A stretch of DNA of 64,000 nucleotides, from positions 1 through 64,000 of the forward strand of contig NZ_AUDL01000015.1 of the NCBI RefSeq assembly GCF_000425445.1, in the 5' to 3' direction. The notes below the pieces were generated by a model, which did not search any database, was not told the DNA's origin, and was given only the letters and a program-made list of their open reading frames with translations. Source of the DNA: Flavobacterium denitrificans DSM 15936. Its GTDB lineage: Bacteria; Bacteroidota; Bacteroidia; Flavobacteriales; Flavobacteriaceae. The position numbers were made by a program, and so were the translations under genes. Below are positions 43,421-52,318 of the stretch, piece after piece (position 1 is the stretch's first letter; each line of letters opens with the position of its first letter).

Positions 43421-43452
43421 AAGCGCATATTAGTTTTAATATGCGCTTTTTT
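43421..43452 (+). terminator. Terminator of the sigma/anti-sigma operon
   Basis: AAGCGCATATTA and TAATATGCGCTT form a perfect 12-bp stem on GTTT, followed by a T-run. Confidence 0.9.
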
Positions 43453-43488
43453 ATTATTTTTAATTGATTATTTACCAAATACCACATC

Positions 43489-43872
43489 ATGAACGGAAAT
43501 TTCTTTTTAAGAATTGCGGTTGCTATTATCCTCCTTACACATTCTGTCTTTGGAATGTTTAATAATGGTATTAATGATTTTGGGAATTTGTATTTAAATC
43601 AAATTGGTTTTGCTCCTTTTGGTGTATTTCTTGCGTGGAGCATCAAATTATCTCATGTAATTGCCGCTGTACTTCTGCTTCTGAATAAATACATTAAACT
43701 TGCTGGATTTGTAACCATTTTTGTTTTAGTAATGGGAATTATTCTCGTTCATTTTCAAGAAGGTTGGTTTGTTGTTGGGGGTGGAAGAAACGGCGTTGAA
43801 TATAACTTTTTGCTTATTATAGTTTTGCTGGCAATCATGTTCCCGAATGGCTTTAAAAAGAATACTATTTAA
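43489..43872 (+). CDS. DoxX-family membrane protein
   Basis: 127 residues with four hydrophobic helices (about 5-25, 43-65, 68-88 and 104-121), as in DoxX/YphA-type proteins. The central loop HFQEGWFVVGGGRNGVEYNF carries the conserved Gly/Glu residues of the family. Function in quinone or thiol redox is suspected for relatives but not settled. It lies between the sigma operon and a DUF3667 gene, 26 nt before the latter. Confidence 0.85.
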   Translation: MNGNFFLRIAVAIILLTHSVFGMFNNGINDFGNLYLNQIGFAPFGVFLAWSIKLSHVIAAVLLLLNKYIKLAGFVTIFVLVMGIILVHFQEGWFVVGGGRNGVEYNFLLIIVLLAIMFPNGFKKNTI

Positions 43873-43897
43873 ATCGAAATATAATACCACACAATTA

Positions 43898-44632
43898 ATG
43901 GAAATAATCTGTAAAAACTGCCATCACGTTTATAAAGGACATTACTGTGGCAATTGCGGACAACCCGCTGCAACTCACAAAATAAATGCTCATTTTTTAT
44001 GGCACGATATTCAGCATGGTTTACTGCATTTTGACAAAGGAATTACCTATTCGTTAAAACAACTCTTTACAAGACCCGGACATTCGGTACGTAAATTTAT
44101 TGAAGGAAAACGTGTGAAACATTTTAAACCGCTTTCTTTAGTTGTTGTTTTAGCAACACTTTACGGGGTGCTATATCATTATTACCACATCAATACATTC
44201 CCAGATGCAAAAGATGGCAAAATGGATTATAGCGAGTTTAATGAATGGATGGCAATGCATTTCTCGTGGGTAACTATCGGTACAATTCCGCTTTATACTA
44301 TTGGAACTTATACCGTTTTCAAAAAGCAAGGATATAACTTTTTTGAGTTTTTTGTTTTAAATACTTTTAAGGCATCGCAACGTCTTTTTGTACAGATTTT
44401 GACATTCCCAATATTGCTTTATTTGAATGGAACACCTCATATTCATAAATTTTCAAACGCAACATATTTGATTGGGTTGATTTTAATATTTTGGACTAAT
44501 ATTCAGTTTTTCAATAAAATATCAAAAACAAAAGCTTTCTTTTTAAGCATCTTAAGTCACCTGATATTCCTAACCTGCTTTTGTATCGTTATAGGAATAA
44601 TACTTGCAATTTTGGGAAAACTTCCCAACTAA
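43898..44632 (+). CDS. DUF3667 membrane protein with zinc ribbon
   Basis: 244 residues from the ATG at 43898. The N-terminus has a four-Cys zinc ribbon (Cys5, Cys8, Cys17, Cys20). It is followed by LFTRPGHSVRKFIEGKRVKHFKPLSL, diagnostic of DUF3667, and then by five or so membrane helices. Function unknown. An upstream in-frame ATG at 43847 would overlap the DoxX gene by 26 nt and precedes the zinc ribbon with an unconserved basic stretch. Likely co-transcribed with DoxX. Confidence 0.85.
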   Translation: MEIICKNCHHVYKGHYCGNCGQPAATHKINAHFLWHDIQHGLLHFDKGITYSLKQLFTRPGHSVRKFIEGKRVKHFKPLSLVVVLATLYGVLYHYYHINTFPDAKDGKMDYSEFNEWMAMHFSWVTIGTIPLYTIGTYTVFKKQGYNFFEFFVLNTFKASQRLFVQILTFPILLYLNGTPHIHKFSNATYLIGLILIFWTNIQFFNKISKTKAFFLSILSHLIFLTCFCIVIGIILAILGKLPN

Positions 44633-44652
44633 TAAGTAAAGGATTCTAAAAT

Positions 44653-44687
44653 AAAAAAGGTTCAACTATTTAGCTGAACCTTTTTTT
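44653..44687. terminator. Bidirectional terminator
   Basis: AAAAAAGGTTCA (44653-44664) pairs with TGAACCTTTTTT (44675-44686). The A- and T-runs on the two sides suit both the DUF3667 gene and the convergent ccs gene. Confidence 0.82.
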
Positions 44688-44714
44688 ATGAATTAATAAT
44701 TTCTTTGAAAGCAA

Positions 44715-47700
44715 TTATTTCTTTTTCACTTTTTTGTTTTTGTAATATTTATGATATTTCGGATATGTCAAAGCTCCAATCAAGGCAATAGTAGCCATTG
44801 AATAATAAATCCAATTTAAAGAATGCGCCTCTCCGCTTGCATATGAATGCAGACCAACCAAGTGGAAATTAACCCCATAATAAGTAAACAAAATTGAAAT
44901 AAAGGCAAACATAGTCATCAAATTGAAGAACCATTTTCCGCGCAATGCTGGTACAAAACGAGCGTGAATCACAAATGCATAAACCATAATCGAGATTAAA
45001 GCCCATGTTTCTTTTGGATCCCATCCCCAATAGCGTCCCCAACTTTCATTTGCCCATTGCCCTCCTAAAAAGTTTCCAATCGTCAACATGATAAGTCCAA
45101 TTGTTATTGCCATTTCATTAATGTAGCTTACCTCTTTTATGTGCAATTCCATTTTAGCTTTGTTTTTATCATTTGTAAAAAAGATCAATACTAAAGCAAC
45201 AAAACCTAAAATCATTCCTAATGCAGTTGGACCATAACTTGCTACAATTACAGCAACGTGAATCATTAACCAATATGAATTAAGAACCGGTTGCAAGTTT
45301 GCAATTTCAGGATCGATCCAGTTCAAGTATGCTGCCATTAAAATCATCGCTGTTACAAAGGCAGATGAAGCAACTGTCAATTTAGATTTTCTATCAAAAG
45401 CTAATCCAAAGAACATTGTTGACCAAGCGACATAAACTATAGATTCGTAAGCGTTACTCCAAGGTGCATGACCCGAAATATACCATCTTGCTATCAATCC
45501 TAAAGTATGAATCACAAATAAAAGCCCGACCATAACATGGAAAACGTTTACAGTAATACGAAGCCATTTTTTCTCAAAAAAGATATTTAACATCGTAAAA
45601 AGCAACATAAAGATTGCAACAGTTATGTACCAATACGGTAATTTTTGAAAAACATCGTATTTGTTGTATGCAATTTCGGCATCAATTTTTTGTTCGCTTG
45701 GAAGAACTTTTGCTCCAAATTTCTTTTGAAAACCATTAATACTTTCCAATAATTGATCAGCAGTATCCCAATTTTTAGAAATGGAACCATTGTTTAAGGC
45801 ACTAAAATACAATGGGATTATCTGTTTTACGTACGTAGAGTCCATTCCTTTTAGACCTGCATTTTCACGCTCTAAATATGAAACCCATTTGTGGTTTGGA
45901 TCATTTGGAATAGGGAAAATCCTCAAGATACTGCCACTCAAAGCAGATTCCATCAAGTTTACTTTTTTATCAGTTTCTATAAAGTCTTTCTCAAAACTAT
46001 TTGGATTTGCTGCTTTATAGGCTGCGTCCAAATACGGTGATAATTTGTAATTTCCGTTCTCATCAAAAAACTTAACAAATGGCGCAAATTTATCTTTAGA
46101 ATCAATTCCGATAATTTTACGGATACTGTCATTTTTAGTATTAAGATAAATAATAGGAACTTGAATCCAAACTTGAGCGTATTGTGTCATTGACAAGAAA
46201 ACCTGGTCAGAATTCATTCCGTTATACTTGTCATCGTGGCTTACTTTTCTAAGCAATTCAGATGAGAATGTATTGATAGGCTTCATCCTTCCTCCAGCAT
46301 CCTGAATAACCAAGCGTCCAAATTTAGCAGCATGTGCTTCAGGTGCTTTATAAATTGTCAATAGCGAATCCAATTGTTTTTTGCTTGGTGGAGCCACTAC
46401 ATGATTTGCGTGATCGTTTGGATCTGCAGTGTGGTTATGATCGTGATCATGTGAGTGAACATGAGGATTTTGTTGTGCAAAACCGCTCAAACTGATCATT
46501 AAAACTAAAATTGTAATTAGTTTTTCTTTTTTCTTTTGAATAGCGTCCAATTTCTTTTTCAAATCTCCAAAACGAGAATGTTTAGTAAACATAATTGCCA
46601 TTAATCCAATATATAAAAGGAAATATCCAAAATAAGTAATATTGGTTCCCCAAAAATCATGATTTACTGATAACACAGTTCCTTTTTCATCTGGATCAAA
46701 TGACGATTGGAAAAAACGGAAACCTTTATGATCCAAAACATGGTTCATATAAATTCTAGCATCAAAAGTATCTGCCGAATCTTGAACAGTAACCTGGCTT
46801 TCAAAAGCAGAATAACTTTTTTCTGTTCCCGGATATTTTGTTGCAATAAAATCATTCAATCTAACTTTGAAAGGCAACACATAAGCCTTGCTTCCAAAAA
46901 ACAAACTGTATTCAATTTTACCGATTTTTACCGTTTGAGGCTCCCCTATACTTCCTTTAGAGCCTAAAAGACGTACTTGTTTTTCCTGACCGTCAGCTTT
47001 TATTTTTACAAATAATGCATCAGTATGTGATTTTGCTTTAAAGTCATTGCTAGATTCGTAATCCACCACTCCTTTAATAGCTGGATCTGGAAACACAATT
47101 CGGATATCGCCAATACTGTAAAGCGAACGCATCATCAAAGGCTGTACATTATCTTTGGTTACAGTTCCTTTTAATTTATCTGCCATTCGCATAAATTCAC
47201 CTTCAAATGGCGTTTGTATGGTATATTTATCTCCTTTTGTGTTAATGTTAATTGCACCGTCTGTTTGTTTATTTAATGCAAACAAAACATTGTGAATATT
47301 TTGAACTTCTCCTTCTTTCAAGAAATGCTCTTCACGTCCGCCGGCTCCTGCTTCAACTAACTTTAGGTAAAGTGTTCCTTTTGGATCTGGTTTTATGGTT
47401 TCTTTTGCTCCCATGATGTAATTAACGTAACTCACTTCAAACGGAGTCTCGTCAAATTTTCCTGATAGAGTAAAATCATTATTAGTTACAGGTGACAATA
47501 AAAGACTTTTATCAAAAACTCTTCGTTTCATTTCGCCTTTATATTCTCCATCAGCAAAAACGGTAATGAATGTTTTATCTGAATAAACTTGATTTTCTGC
47601 AGCGCCTTCGCGAATTGGCATCATTCCTTCATAACTGATATAACGAGTAATAAAAGCTCCTAAAAGGATAAAAACAAAAGCAAGGTGAAGTAATAAAGTT

Positions 47701-47933
47701 GCCCATTTTTCTTTTTTAAGCAATTGATAACGTTTGATGTTTCCGAAGAAATTAATCATAAAAATAGCCATTATAGCTTCAAACCACCAAGTATTGTAAA
47801 TTAAGATTCTTGCCGTATCTGTATTGTATTTACTTTCGATAAAAGTTCCAATACCCATTGCTATCGCAAATGTTAAGAAAAGAACAGCCATTAAGCGTGT
47901 AGAAAACAAAAAAGAGAATATTTTTTTATCCAT
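44715..47933 (-). CDS. Fused CcsB-CcsA (ResB-ResC) cytochrome c biogenesis protein
   Basis: System II haem lyase: exports haem and attaches it to CXXCH apocytochromes. From ATG 47933 it has 1072 residues. The ResB half comes first, with membrane segments near 10-30, 50-65, 75-95 and near 435 and a large periplasmic domain between. Next is a segment resembling an internal signal (LITILVLMISLSGFAQQ) and a His/Asp-rich stretch near 489-512. The CcsA half follows, with the haem-handling WGWDPKETW near 967 and HARFVPALRGKW. The 20-residue N-terminal extension to 47993 overlaps the promoter and is rejected. Confidence 0.93.
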   Translation of the reverse strand: MDKKIFSFLFSTRLMAVLFLTFAIAMGIGTFIESKYNTDTARILIYNTWWFEAIMAIFMINFFGNIKRYQLLKKEKWATLLLHLAFVFILLGAFITRYISYEGMMPIREGAAENQVYSDKTFITVFADGEYKGEMKRRVFDKSLLLSPVTNNDFTLSGKFDETPFEVSYVNYIMGAKETIKPDPKGTLYLKLVEAGAGGREEHFLKEGEVQNIHNVLFALNKQTDGAININTKGDKYTIQTPFEGEFMRMADKLKGTVTKDNVQPLMMRSLYSIGDIRIVFPDPAIKGVVDYESSNDFKAKSHTDALFVKIKADGQEKQVRLLGSKGSIGEPQTVKIGKIEYSLFFGSKAYVLPFKVRLNDFIATKYPGTEKSYSAFESQVTVQDSADTFDARIYMNHVLDHKGFRFFQSSFDPDEKGTVLSVNHDFWGTNITYFGYFLLYIGLMAIMFTKHSRFGDLKKKLDAIQKKKEKLITILVLMISLSGFAQQNPHVHSHDHDHNHTADPNDHANHVVAPPSKKQLDSLLTIYKAPEAHAAKFGRLVIQDAGGRMKPINTFSSELLRKVSHDDKYNGMNSDQVFLSMTQYAQVWIQVPIIYLNTKNDSIRKIIGIDSKDKFAPFVKFFDENGNYKLSPYLDAAYKAANPNSFEKDFIETDKKVNLMESALSGSILRIFPIPNDPNHKWVSYLERENAGLKGMDSTYVKQIIPLYFSALNNGSISKNWDTADQLLESINGFQKKFGAKVLPSEQKIDAEIAYNKYDVFQKLPYWYITVAIFMLLFTMLNIFFEKKWLRITVNVFHVMVGLLFVIHTLGLIARWYISGHAPWSNAYESIVYVAWSTMFFGLAFDRKSKLTVASSAFVTAMILMAAYLNWIDPEIANLQPVLNSYWLMIHVAVIVASYGPTALGMILGFVALVLIFFTNDKNKAKMELHIKEVSYINEMAITIGLIMLTIGNFLGGQWANESWGRYWGWDPKETWALISIMVYAFVIHARFVPALRGKWFFNLMTMFAFISILFTYYGVNFHLVGLHSYASGEAHSLNWIYYSMATIALIGALTYPKYHKYYKNKKVKKK

Positions 47934-47964
47934 TTTTGAGGAATTACATTGTATAAAAGTGGCA

Positions 47965-47993
47965 CAAAAGTACTTAAAAATGTTGAGTTCCAA
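47965..47993 (-). promoter_or_regulatory. Promoter of the CcsBA gene
   Basis: On the minus strand TTG (47991-47993), an 18-nt spacer and TACTTTTG (47965-47972). It places the transcript start between the two possible start codons and so fixes the ATG at 47933. Confidence 0.65.
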
Positions 47994-48121
47994 TATTTGA
48001 GATTTGTTAATAAAAACTAAAAGTAGATAGTCATTTTTATAAAAAGACGCCTAAAAGTAAGTTAATCATTACAAAAACAAACTATTCAATATTTTTTTTG
48101 AATATTGATAATTTTTCATAG

Positions 48122-48151
48122 TTTTGTGTAATCGATTACATTTTTAATTTG
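48122..48151 (+). promoter_or_regulatory. LacI-type operator inside the GH28 promoter
   Basis: TGTAATCGATTACA (48127-48140) is a perfect 14-bp palindrome of the form bound by LacI/GalR-family regulators (central CG, TGTAA arms). It sits between a TTTTG box (48122-48126) and a TAATTTG -7-like element (48145-48151), so a bound repressor would block polymerase. A second, weaker repeat, TCAATATT/AATATTGA, lies 20-40 nt upstream (48086-48108). Confidence 0.65.
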
Positions 48152-48244
48152 TCTTTTTTAAACAAAGAAATTTCCATTTTTCTCAAAATGAAAGCTTGAA
48201 AATAAATAATCGTTTATTAACTATCTCTTTTTAAATCTATTAAA

Positions 48245-49930
48245 ATGAAAACCAAAACCATTAATCTTGTACTATCGCTCTCAATTTTTGCGTTGGCTAT
48301 AACAAGTAACACTTTTGCTCAAAAATCAAAGTCTGATTCTTTTTACAATGACATTGAATTCAAAATGGCCAAAGTTCAAGAACCCAAAATTCCAAAAAAC
48401 ACAGTCAACTTGAAGGATTTTGGCGCAGTAAGCGGTGGTTATGTTTTAAACACAAAAGCTTTTGCTGATGCTATAGATGCCATTTCTAAAAGAGGTGGCG
48501 GAAAATTGATTATTCCTCCAGGAATTTGGCTTACTGGTCCAATTGTTTTAAAAAGTAATCTTGAACTCCATGCAGAAACGGGCGCACTTATAAAATTTTC
48601 AACGGATAAAAAACTTTACCCAATTATCGAAACTAGTTTCGAGGGATTGAATACTTGGCGTTGCATCTCTCCTATTTATGGAAAAAACCTTGAAAATATA
48701 GCTTTTACAGGAAATGGCGTTTGGGATGGTTCAGGTGAAGCCTGGCGAATGCTCAAAAAAGGAAAAGTAACAGAAAGCCAATGGAAAAAAGTAATTGCTT
48801 CTGGTGGTGTTTTAAACGAATCCAAAACAAGTTGGTACCCATCTGAGCAATATGTAAAAGGAAATCAAAATGCAGATCAAAATGTGCGTTCTGATCTAAA
48901 AACGAAAGAACAATTTGAAGAGATTCATGATTTTCTGCGTCCTGTAATGGTAAGCATTCAAAATAGTAAAAGAGTTTTATTTGATGGCCCTGTTTTTCAA
49001 AATTCGCCAGCTTGGAACATTCACCCGCTTATGGTTGAGGATTTGATTATCAGAAATGTTTCAGTCAGAAATCCGTGGTATTCTCAAAACGGTGACGGAC
49101 TTGATGTTGAATCTTGCAAAAATGTTTTGGTTGAAAACTCAAGTTTTGATGTTGGTGATGATGCCATTTGCATTAAATCTGGAAAAGATAAAGATGGACG
49201 CGATCGTGGTGTTCCTTGCGAAAATATAATTGTAAAAAACAATATCGTTTATCACGGTCATGGCGGCGTAACGGTTGGAAGCGAGATGTCTGGCGGCGTT
49301 AAAAATCTGCACGTTTCAAATTGTACTTTTATGGGAACTGATGTTGGTTTACGATTCAAAAGTACTCGTGGACGCGGCGGAATTGTTGAAAATATCTTTA
49401 TTTCGGACATTTATATGACAGATATCCCTTCACAAGCTATTTCATTTGATTTGTATTATGGAGGAAAATCAATTGCTGAGACATTGGAAGAAGGCGGTGC
49501 AAAAGTTAAAAATAAAACAATGCCTGTAAATGTAGAAACACCTCAGTTTAAAAACATTTCTATTAAAAATATTACTATTGCTGGCGCACAACAAGCGGTA
49601 TTTTTGCAAGGTCTTCCTGAAATGAATTTGGAAAACATTGAAATTTCAAACTTGACTGCAAAAGCTGAAAACGGCTTTTCAATCATAGATGCAAATGGAA
49701 TTAAAATAACTAACGCAAAATTAGATATCGAAAAACCTACTATTTTTGAAATTTATAATGGACGAAATATGTCATTCAAGAATATCGAATTCAATTCCAA
49801 ATCAGAAAAAGCCATATCGATAAACGGAGAAGTAAGCCAAAATATTGAGTTTGCAAAAAATGCGAATTCTGATTTGTCTAAAAACATTACGATTGGAGAA
49901 ACGGTTCCTAAAGGAGCTGTGAAATTCTAA
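48245..49930 (+). CDS. Secreted GH28 polygalacturonase-type glycosidase
   Basis: 561 residues with a signal peptide (MKTKTINLVLSLSIFALAITSNTFAQ). The right-handed beta-helix has the full GH28 catalytic set: NGDGLDV (Asp284 and Asp287), GDDAICIKSG (Asp305, Asp306), GHGGVTVGSE (His339) and RFKSTRGRGG (Arg370, Lys372). It probably hydrolyses pectin-derived oligogalacturonides in the periplasm. No SusC/SusD pair or pectin-locus partner is next to it. Control by a LacI-type regulator is suggested by the operator upstream. Confidence 0.93.
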   Translation: MKTKTINLVLSLSIFALAITSNTFAQKSKSDSFYNDIEFKMAKVQEPKIPKNTVNLKDFGAVSGGYVLNTKAFADAIDAISKRGGGKLIIPPGIWLTGPIVLKSNLELHAETGALIKFSTDKKLYPIIETSFEGLNTWRCISPIYGKNLENIAFTGNGVWDGSGEAWRMLKKGKVTESQWKKVIASGGVLNESKTSWYPSEQYVKGNQNADQNVRSDLKTKEQFEEIHDFLRPVMVSIQNSKRVLFDGPVFQNSPAWNIHPLMVEDLIIRNVSVRNPWYSQNGDGLDVESCKNVLVENSSFDVGDDAICIKSGKDKDGRDRGVPCENIIVKNNIVYHGHGGVTVGSEMSGGVKNLHVSNCTFMGTDVGLRFKSTRGRGGIVENIFISDIYMTDIPSQAISFDLYYGGKSIAETLEEGGAKVKNKTMPVNVETPQFKNISIKNITIAGAQQAVFLQGLPEMNLENIEISNLTAKAENGFSIIDANGIKITNAKLDIEKPTIFEIYNGRNMSFKNIEFNSKSEKAISINGEVSQNIEFAKNANSDLSKNITIGETVPKGAVKF

Positions 49931-49951
49931 AACAATTAAAATCAATAAACT

Positions 49952-49988
49952 AAATCCGCTTTTTTAATGATAAAAAAGCGGATTTTAT
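49952..49988 (+). terminator. Terminator of the GH28 gene
   Basis: AAATCCGCTTTTTTA and TAAAAAAGCGGATTT form a perfect 15-bp stem on ATGA, followed by a short T-rich tail. Confidence 0.85.
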
Positions 49989-50037
49989 ATTTTATTCAAA
50001 CAAAAATAAACCCAACTGCATTTAAAAAAATAAATCT

Positions 50038-50045
50038 TAATTTTG
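50038..50045 (+). promoter_or_regulatory. -7 box directly before the DUF2520 start
   Basis: TAATTTTG is a consensus -7 box with only four nt to the ATG at 50050. By the usual spacing the transcript would start at or next to the A of the ATG, giving a leaderless mRNA. No -33 TTG was found. Confidence 0.45.
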
Positions 50046-50049
50046 TCGT

Positions 50050-50808
50050 ATGATTCGACTATCGATAATTGGTTCCGGAAATGTTGCACAGCATTTGATC
50101 AAAGCTTTCACCAAAAGTGAAGCTGTTGAAATTGTGCAGGTATTTTCTAGAAAAAAAGAAGTTTTGCTTTCGTTGCTGAATGAAGATTTAATTATTACTG
50201 ATTTAAATAATTTTCAACCAGCTGATTTGTATATTATTGCTGTTTCAGATAATGCTATTAACGAAGTTTCAAAACAATTGCCTTTTCAAAACCAACTGGT
50301 CGTTCATACTTCAGGTGCTGCTCCTATTGATATTTTGGATCCTAAAAACAGAAGAGGCGTTTTTTATCCGCTTCAAACATTCTCAAAAAGTAAAGATGTT
50401 GATTTTTCAAATATCCCTATTTGTTTAGAAGCAGAAAATACTTTCGATTATCGTGAGCTAGAATCAGCTGCAAAATGCATCTCAAAAGCCGTTTTTGCTA
50501 TTGCTTCAGAGCAACGAAAAGCACTACATGTTGCGGCAGTTTTTGTGAATAATTTTACGAATCATCTGTATCAAATAGGAAAAGATATTTGTGACGAACA
50601 TCGTGTTCCTTTTGAAGTCTTAAAACCTTTAATTCAGGAAACTGCTGAAAAAATAAACACACTGGACCCTAGTGATGCGCAAACTGGGCCAGCAAAACGT
50701 AATGATTCTAATACTATCGAATCACATTTGGCGTTTTTAACCAACGAAAATCAAAAAAACATTTATAATATCCTTACACAATCTATAAAAAATGGCAAAA
50801 AGTTATAA
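50050..50808 (+). CDS. Rossmann-fold DUF2520 protein
   Basis: 252 residues. The N-terminal NAD(P)-binding motif is SIIGSGNVAQHLIKAF, and the middle (VVHTSGAAPIDIL...GVFYPLQTFSK) and C-terminal helical domain (ALHVAAVFVNNFTNHLYQIG) match the 6PGDH/ketopantoate-reductase-like DUF2520 family. The substrate is unknown. It overlaps the next gene by 17 nt and heads a compact rightward run. Its start codon immediately follows a -7 box. Confidence 0.87.
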   Translation: MIRLSIIGSGNVAQHLIKAFTKSEAVEIVQVFSRKKEVLLSLLNEDLIITDLNNFQPADLYIIAVSDNAINEVSKQLPFQNQLVVHTSGAAPIDILDPKNRRGVFYPLQTFSKSKDVDFSNIPICLEAENTFDYRELESAAKCISKAVFAIASEQRKALHVAAVFVNNFTNHLYQIGKDICDEHRVPFEVLKPLIQETAEKINTLDPSDAQTGPAKRNDSNTIESHLAFLTNENQKNIYNILTQSIKNGKKL

Positions 50809-51319
50809 AGAAATAATGAATGACATCACAACATTTGTTTTTGATGTTGATGGCGTACTTACGGACAGTTCTGTTTTTGTAACCAATGAAGGCGAAATGC
50901 TTCGTACAATGAACATTCGCGATGGTTATGCAATGAAAGCAGCAATTGAAAGCGGTTACCATGTATGCATTATTTCTGGCGGTAGCAATGAAGGCGTCCG
51001 TATTCGTTTAAATAATTTAGGAATTGCTGATGTTCATTTGGGCACTCCTGACAAAGTTCAGACTTTTAAAGATTATACAAATGCTAATAATATAAAACCT
51101 GAACAAGTATTATATATGGGTGACGACATTCCTGATTTTCATGTTATGAAACTAGTTGGATTGCCAACTTGCCCGCAAGACGCTAGCCCTGAGATCAAAA
51201 ATATCTGCCGTTATATTTCGCACGTAAAAGGCGGACGTGGCGCTGCACGTGATGTAATCGAACAAGTAATGAAAGTGCAAGGAAAATGGATGGAATATTT
51301 TAACGGAAAACACGATTAA
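50792..51319 (+). CDS. KdsC-like HAD phosphatase
   Basis: 175 residues with HAD motifs: VFDVDGVLTD near 16-25 (nucleophile Asp), the SGG loop CIISGGSNEG near 60, LGTPDKVQTF and YMGDDIPDF near 110. The compact size and sequence match 3-deoxy-D-manno-octulosonate 8-phosphate phosphatase, which supplies KDO for lipopolysaccharide. Other sugar phosphates are possible. It overlaps the DUF2520 gene by 17 nt, so translational coupling is likely. Confidence 0.87.
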   Translation: MAKSYKEIMNDITTFVFDVDGVLTDSSVFVTNEGEMLRTMNIRDGYAMKAAIESGYHVCIISGGSNEGVRIRLNNLGIADVHLGTPDKVQTFKDYTNANNIKPEQVLYMGDDIPDFHVMKLVGLPTCPQDASPEIKNICRYISHVKGGRGAARDVIEQVMKVQGKWMEYFNGKHD

Positions 51320-51350
51320 TTAATTGACAATTATAAATTATAAACTAAAA

Positions 51351-51387
51351 ACTTAGCAACTTAGCCCCTTAGCTACTTAGAATCTTA
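51351..51387. repeat. Octamer tandem array
   Basis: Degenerate 8-bp units: ACTTAGCA, ACTTAGCC, CCTTAGCT, ACTTAGAA, TCTTA. The unit is the same as in the right arm of the element upstream of menC (29333-29352). It ends 4 nt before the next start codon, so it also forms the untranslated leader of that gene. Confidence 0.65.
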
Positions 51388-51391
51388 AAAA

Positions 51392-52318
51392 ATGAAATAC
51401 TTAAAACTCATTAGATATCAAAACTTACTGATGCTTGCTTTTATGCAGGTCTTATTTCGTTATGCCTTTTTGAAACAGCAAAATATCCCACTTGCATTAG
51501 CAGATTGGCAATATGGATTATTGGTTTTAAGTACCGTTTTATTAGCAGCAGCAGGTTATGTAATCAATGATATTTTTGATGTTGCAACTGATTCTATAAA
51601 TAAGCCAAGTAAAGTAATTATTGGCAAGGGAATTTCTGAAACTAAAGCTTATAATATCTACATCGGATTGAATATTACCGGCGTTGCAATTGGTTTTTAT
51701 TTATCGAATGTTATTTTGAGGCCCAGTTTTGCAACCATTTTCATTTTGATTGCATCTTTGCTTTATTTTTATTCTACAAGCTTAAAGCAAATCATGATTG
51801 TTGGGAATTTTATTGTGGCGTTACTTTTAGCGTTAAGTGTTATTATCATTGGCATTTTCGATTTGTTTCCTGCAACAAATGCAGAAAATCAAGCGCAAAT
51901 GGCAAGTCTTTTTTCTATTTTGATTGATTACGCGCTATTTGCTTTTATGATCAATTTTATCAGGGAAATAGTTAAAGACATTGAAGATGTAAATGGTGAT
52001 TACAATCAAGGAATGAATACTTTGCCAATTGCAATTGGTAATAGTAGAGCTGCTAAAATCGCTTTAGGATTTGCTGTTATTCCATTTATTTTATCGTTGC
52101 TCTACATTAATGAATACTTTATGCAAAACAAACTTTATATTGCTACTTTATATGGTTTTGCTACTGTTCTTGCACCTTTATTGTATTTTATTGTTAAAAT
52201 ATTCACTGCAAAAACACAAAAGGAATTTCATCATTTGAGTACTGTTTTAAAACTCATTTTGTTTTTCGGAATTTTGTCAATTCTTGTAATAACATTAAAC
52301 ATCAAGTACAATGCTTAA
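51392..52318 (+). CDS. UbiA-family prenyltransferase (possible geranylgeranylglyceryl phosphate synthase partner)
   Basis: 308 residues with about nine hydrophobic helices. The first Asp-rich motif NDIFDVATDSINKP is near 62-75, and the second is in KDIEDVNGDYNQGMNTLPIA near 195-214. The family prenylates aromatic or glycerol-phosphate acceptors; Bacteroidetes members of this type are often labelled geranylgeranylglycerol-phosphate geranylgeranyltransferases. The acceptor here is not proven. It overlaps the maf-type gene by 8 nt. Confidence 0.82.
   Translation: MKYLKLIRYQNLLMLAFMQVLFRYAFLKQQNIPLALADWQYGLLVLSTVLLAAAGYVINDIFDVATDSINKPSKVIIGKGISETKAYNIYIGLNITGVAIGFYLSNVILRPSFATIFILIASLLYFYSTSLKQIMIVGNFIVALLLALSVIIIGIFDLFPATNAENQAQMASLFSILIDYALFAFMINFIREIVKDIEDVNGDYNQGMNTLPIAIGNSRAAKIALGFAVIPFILSLLYINEYFMQNKLYIATLYGFATVLAPLLYFIVKIFTAKTQKEFHHLSTVLKLILFFGILSILVITLNIKYNA

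Noticed and set aside
47934..47993. Longer N-terminus of CcsBA
   Set aside because: The promoter spans this segment; the shorter form starts with a typical ResB N-terminus.
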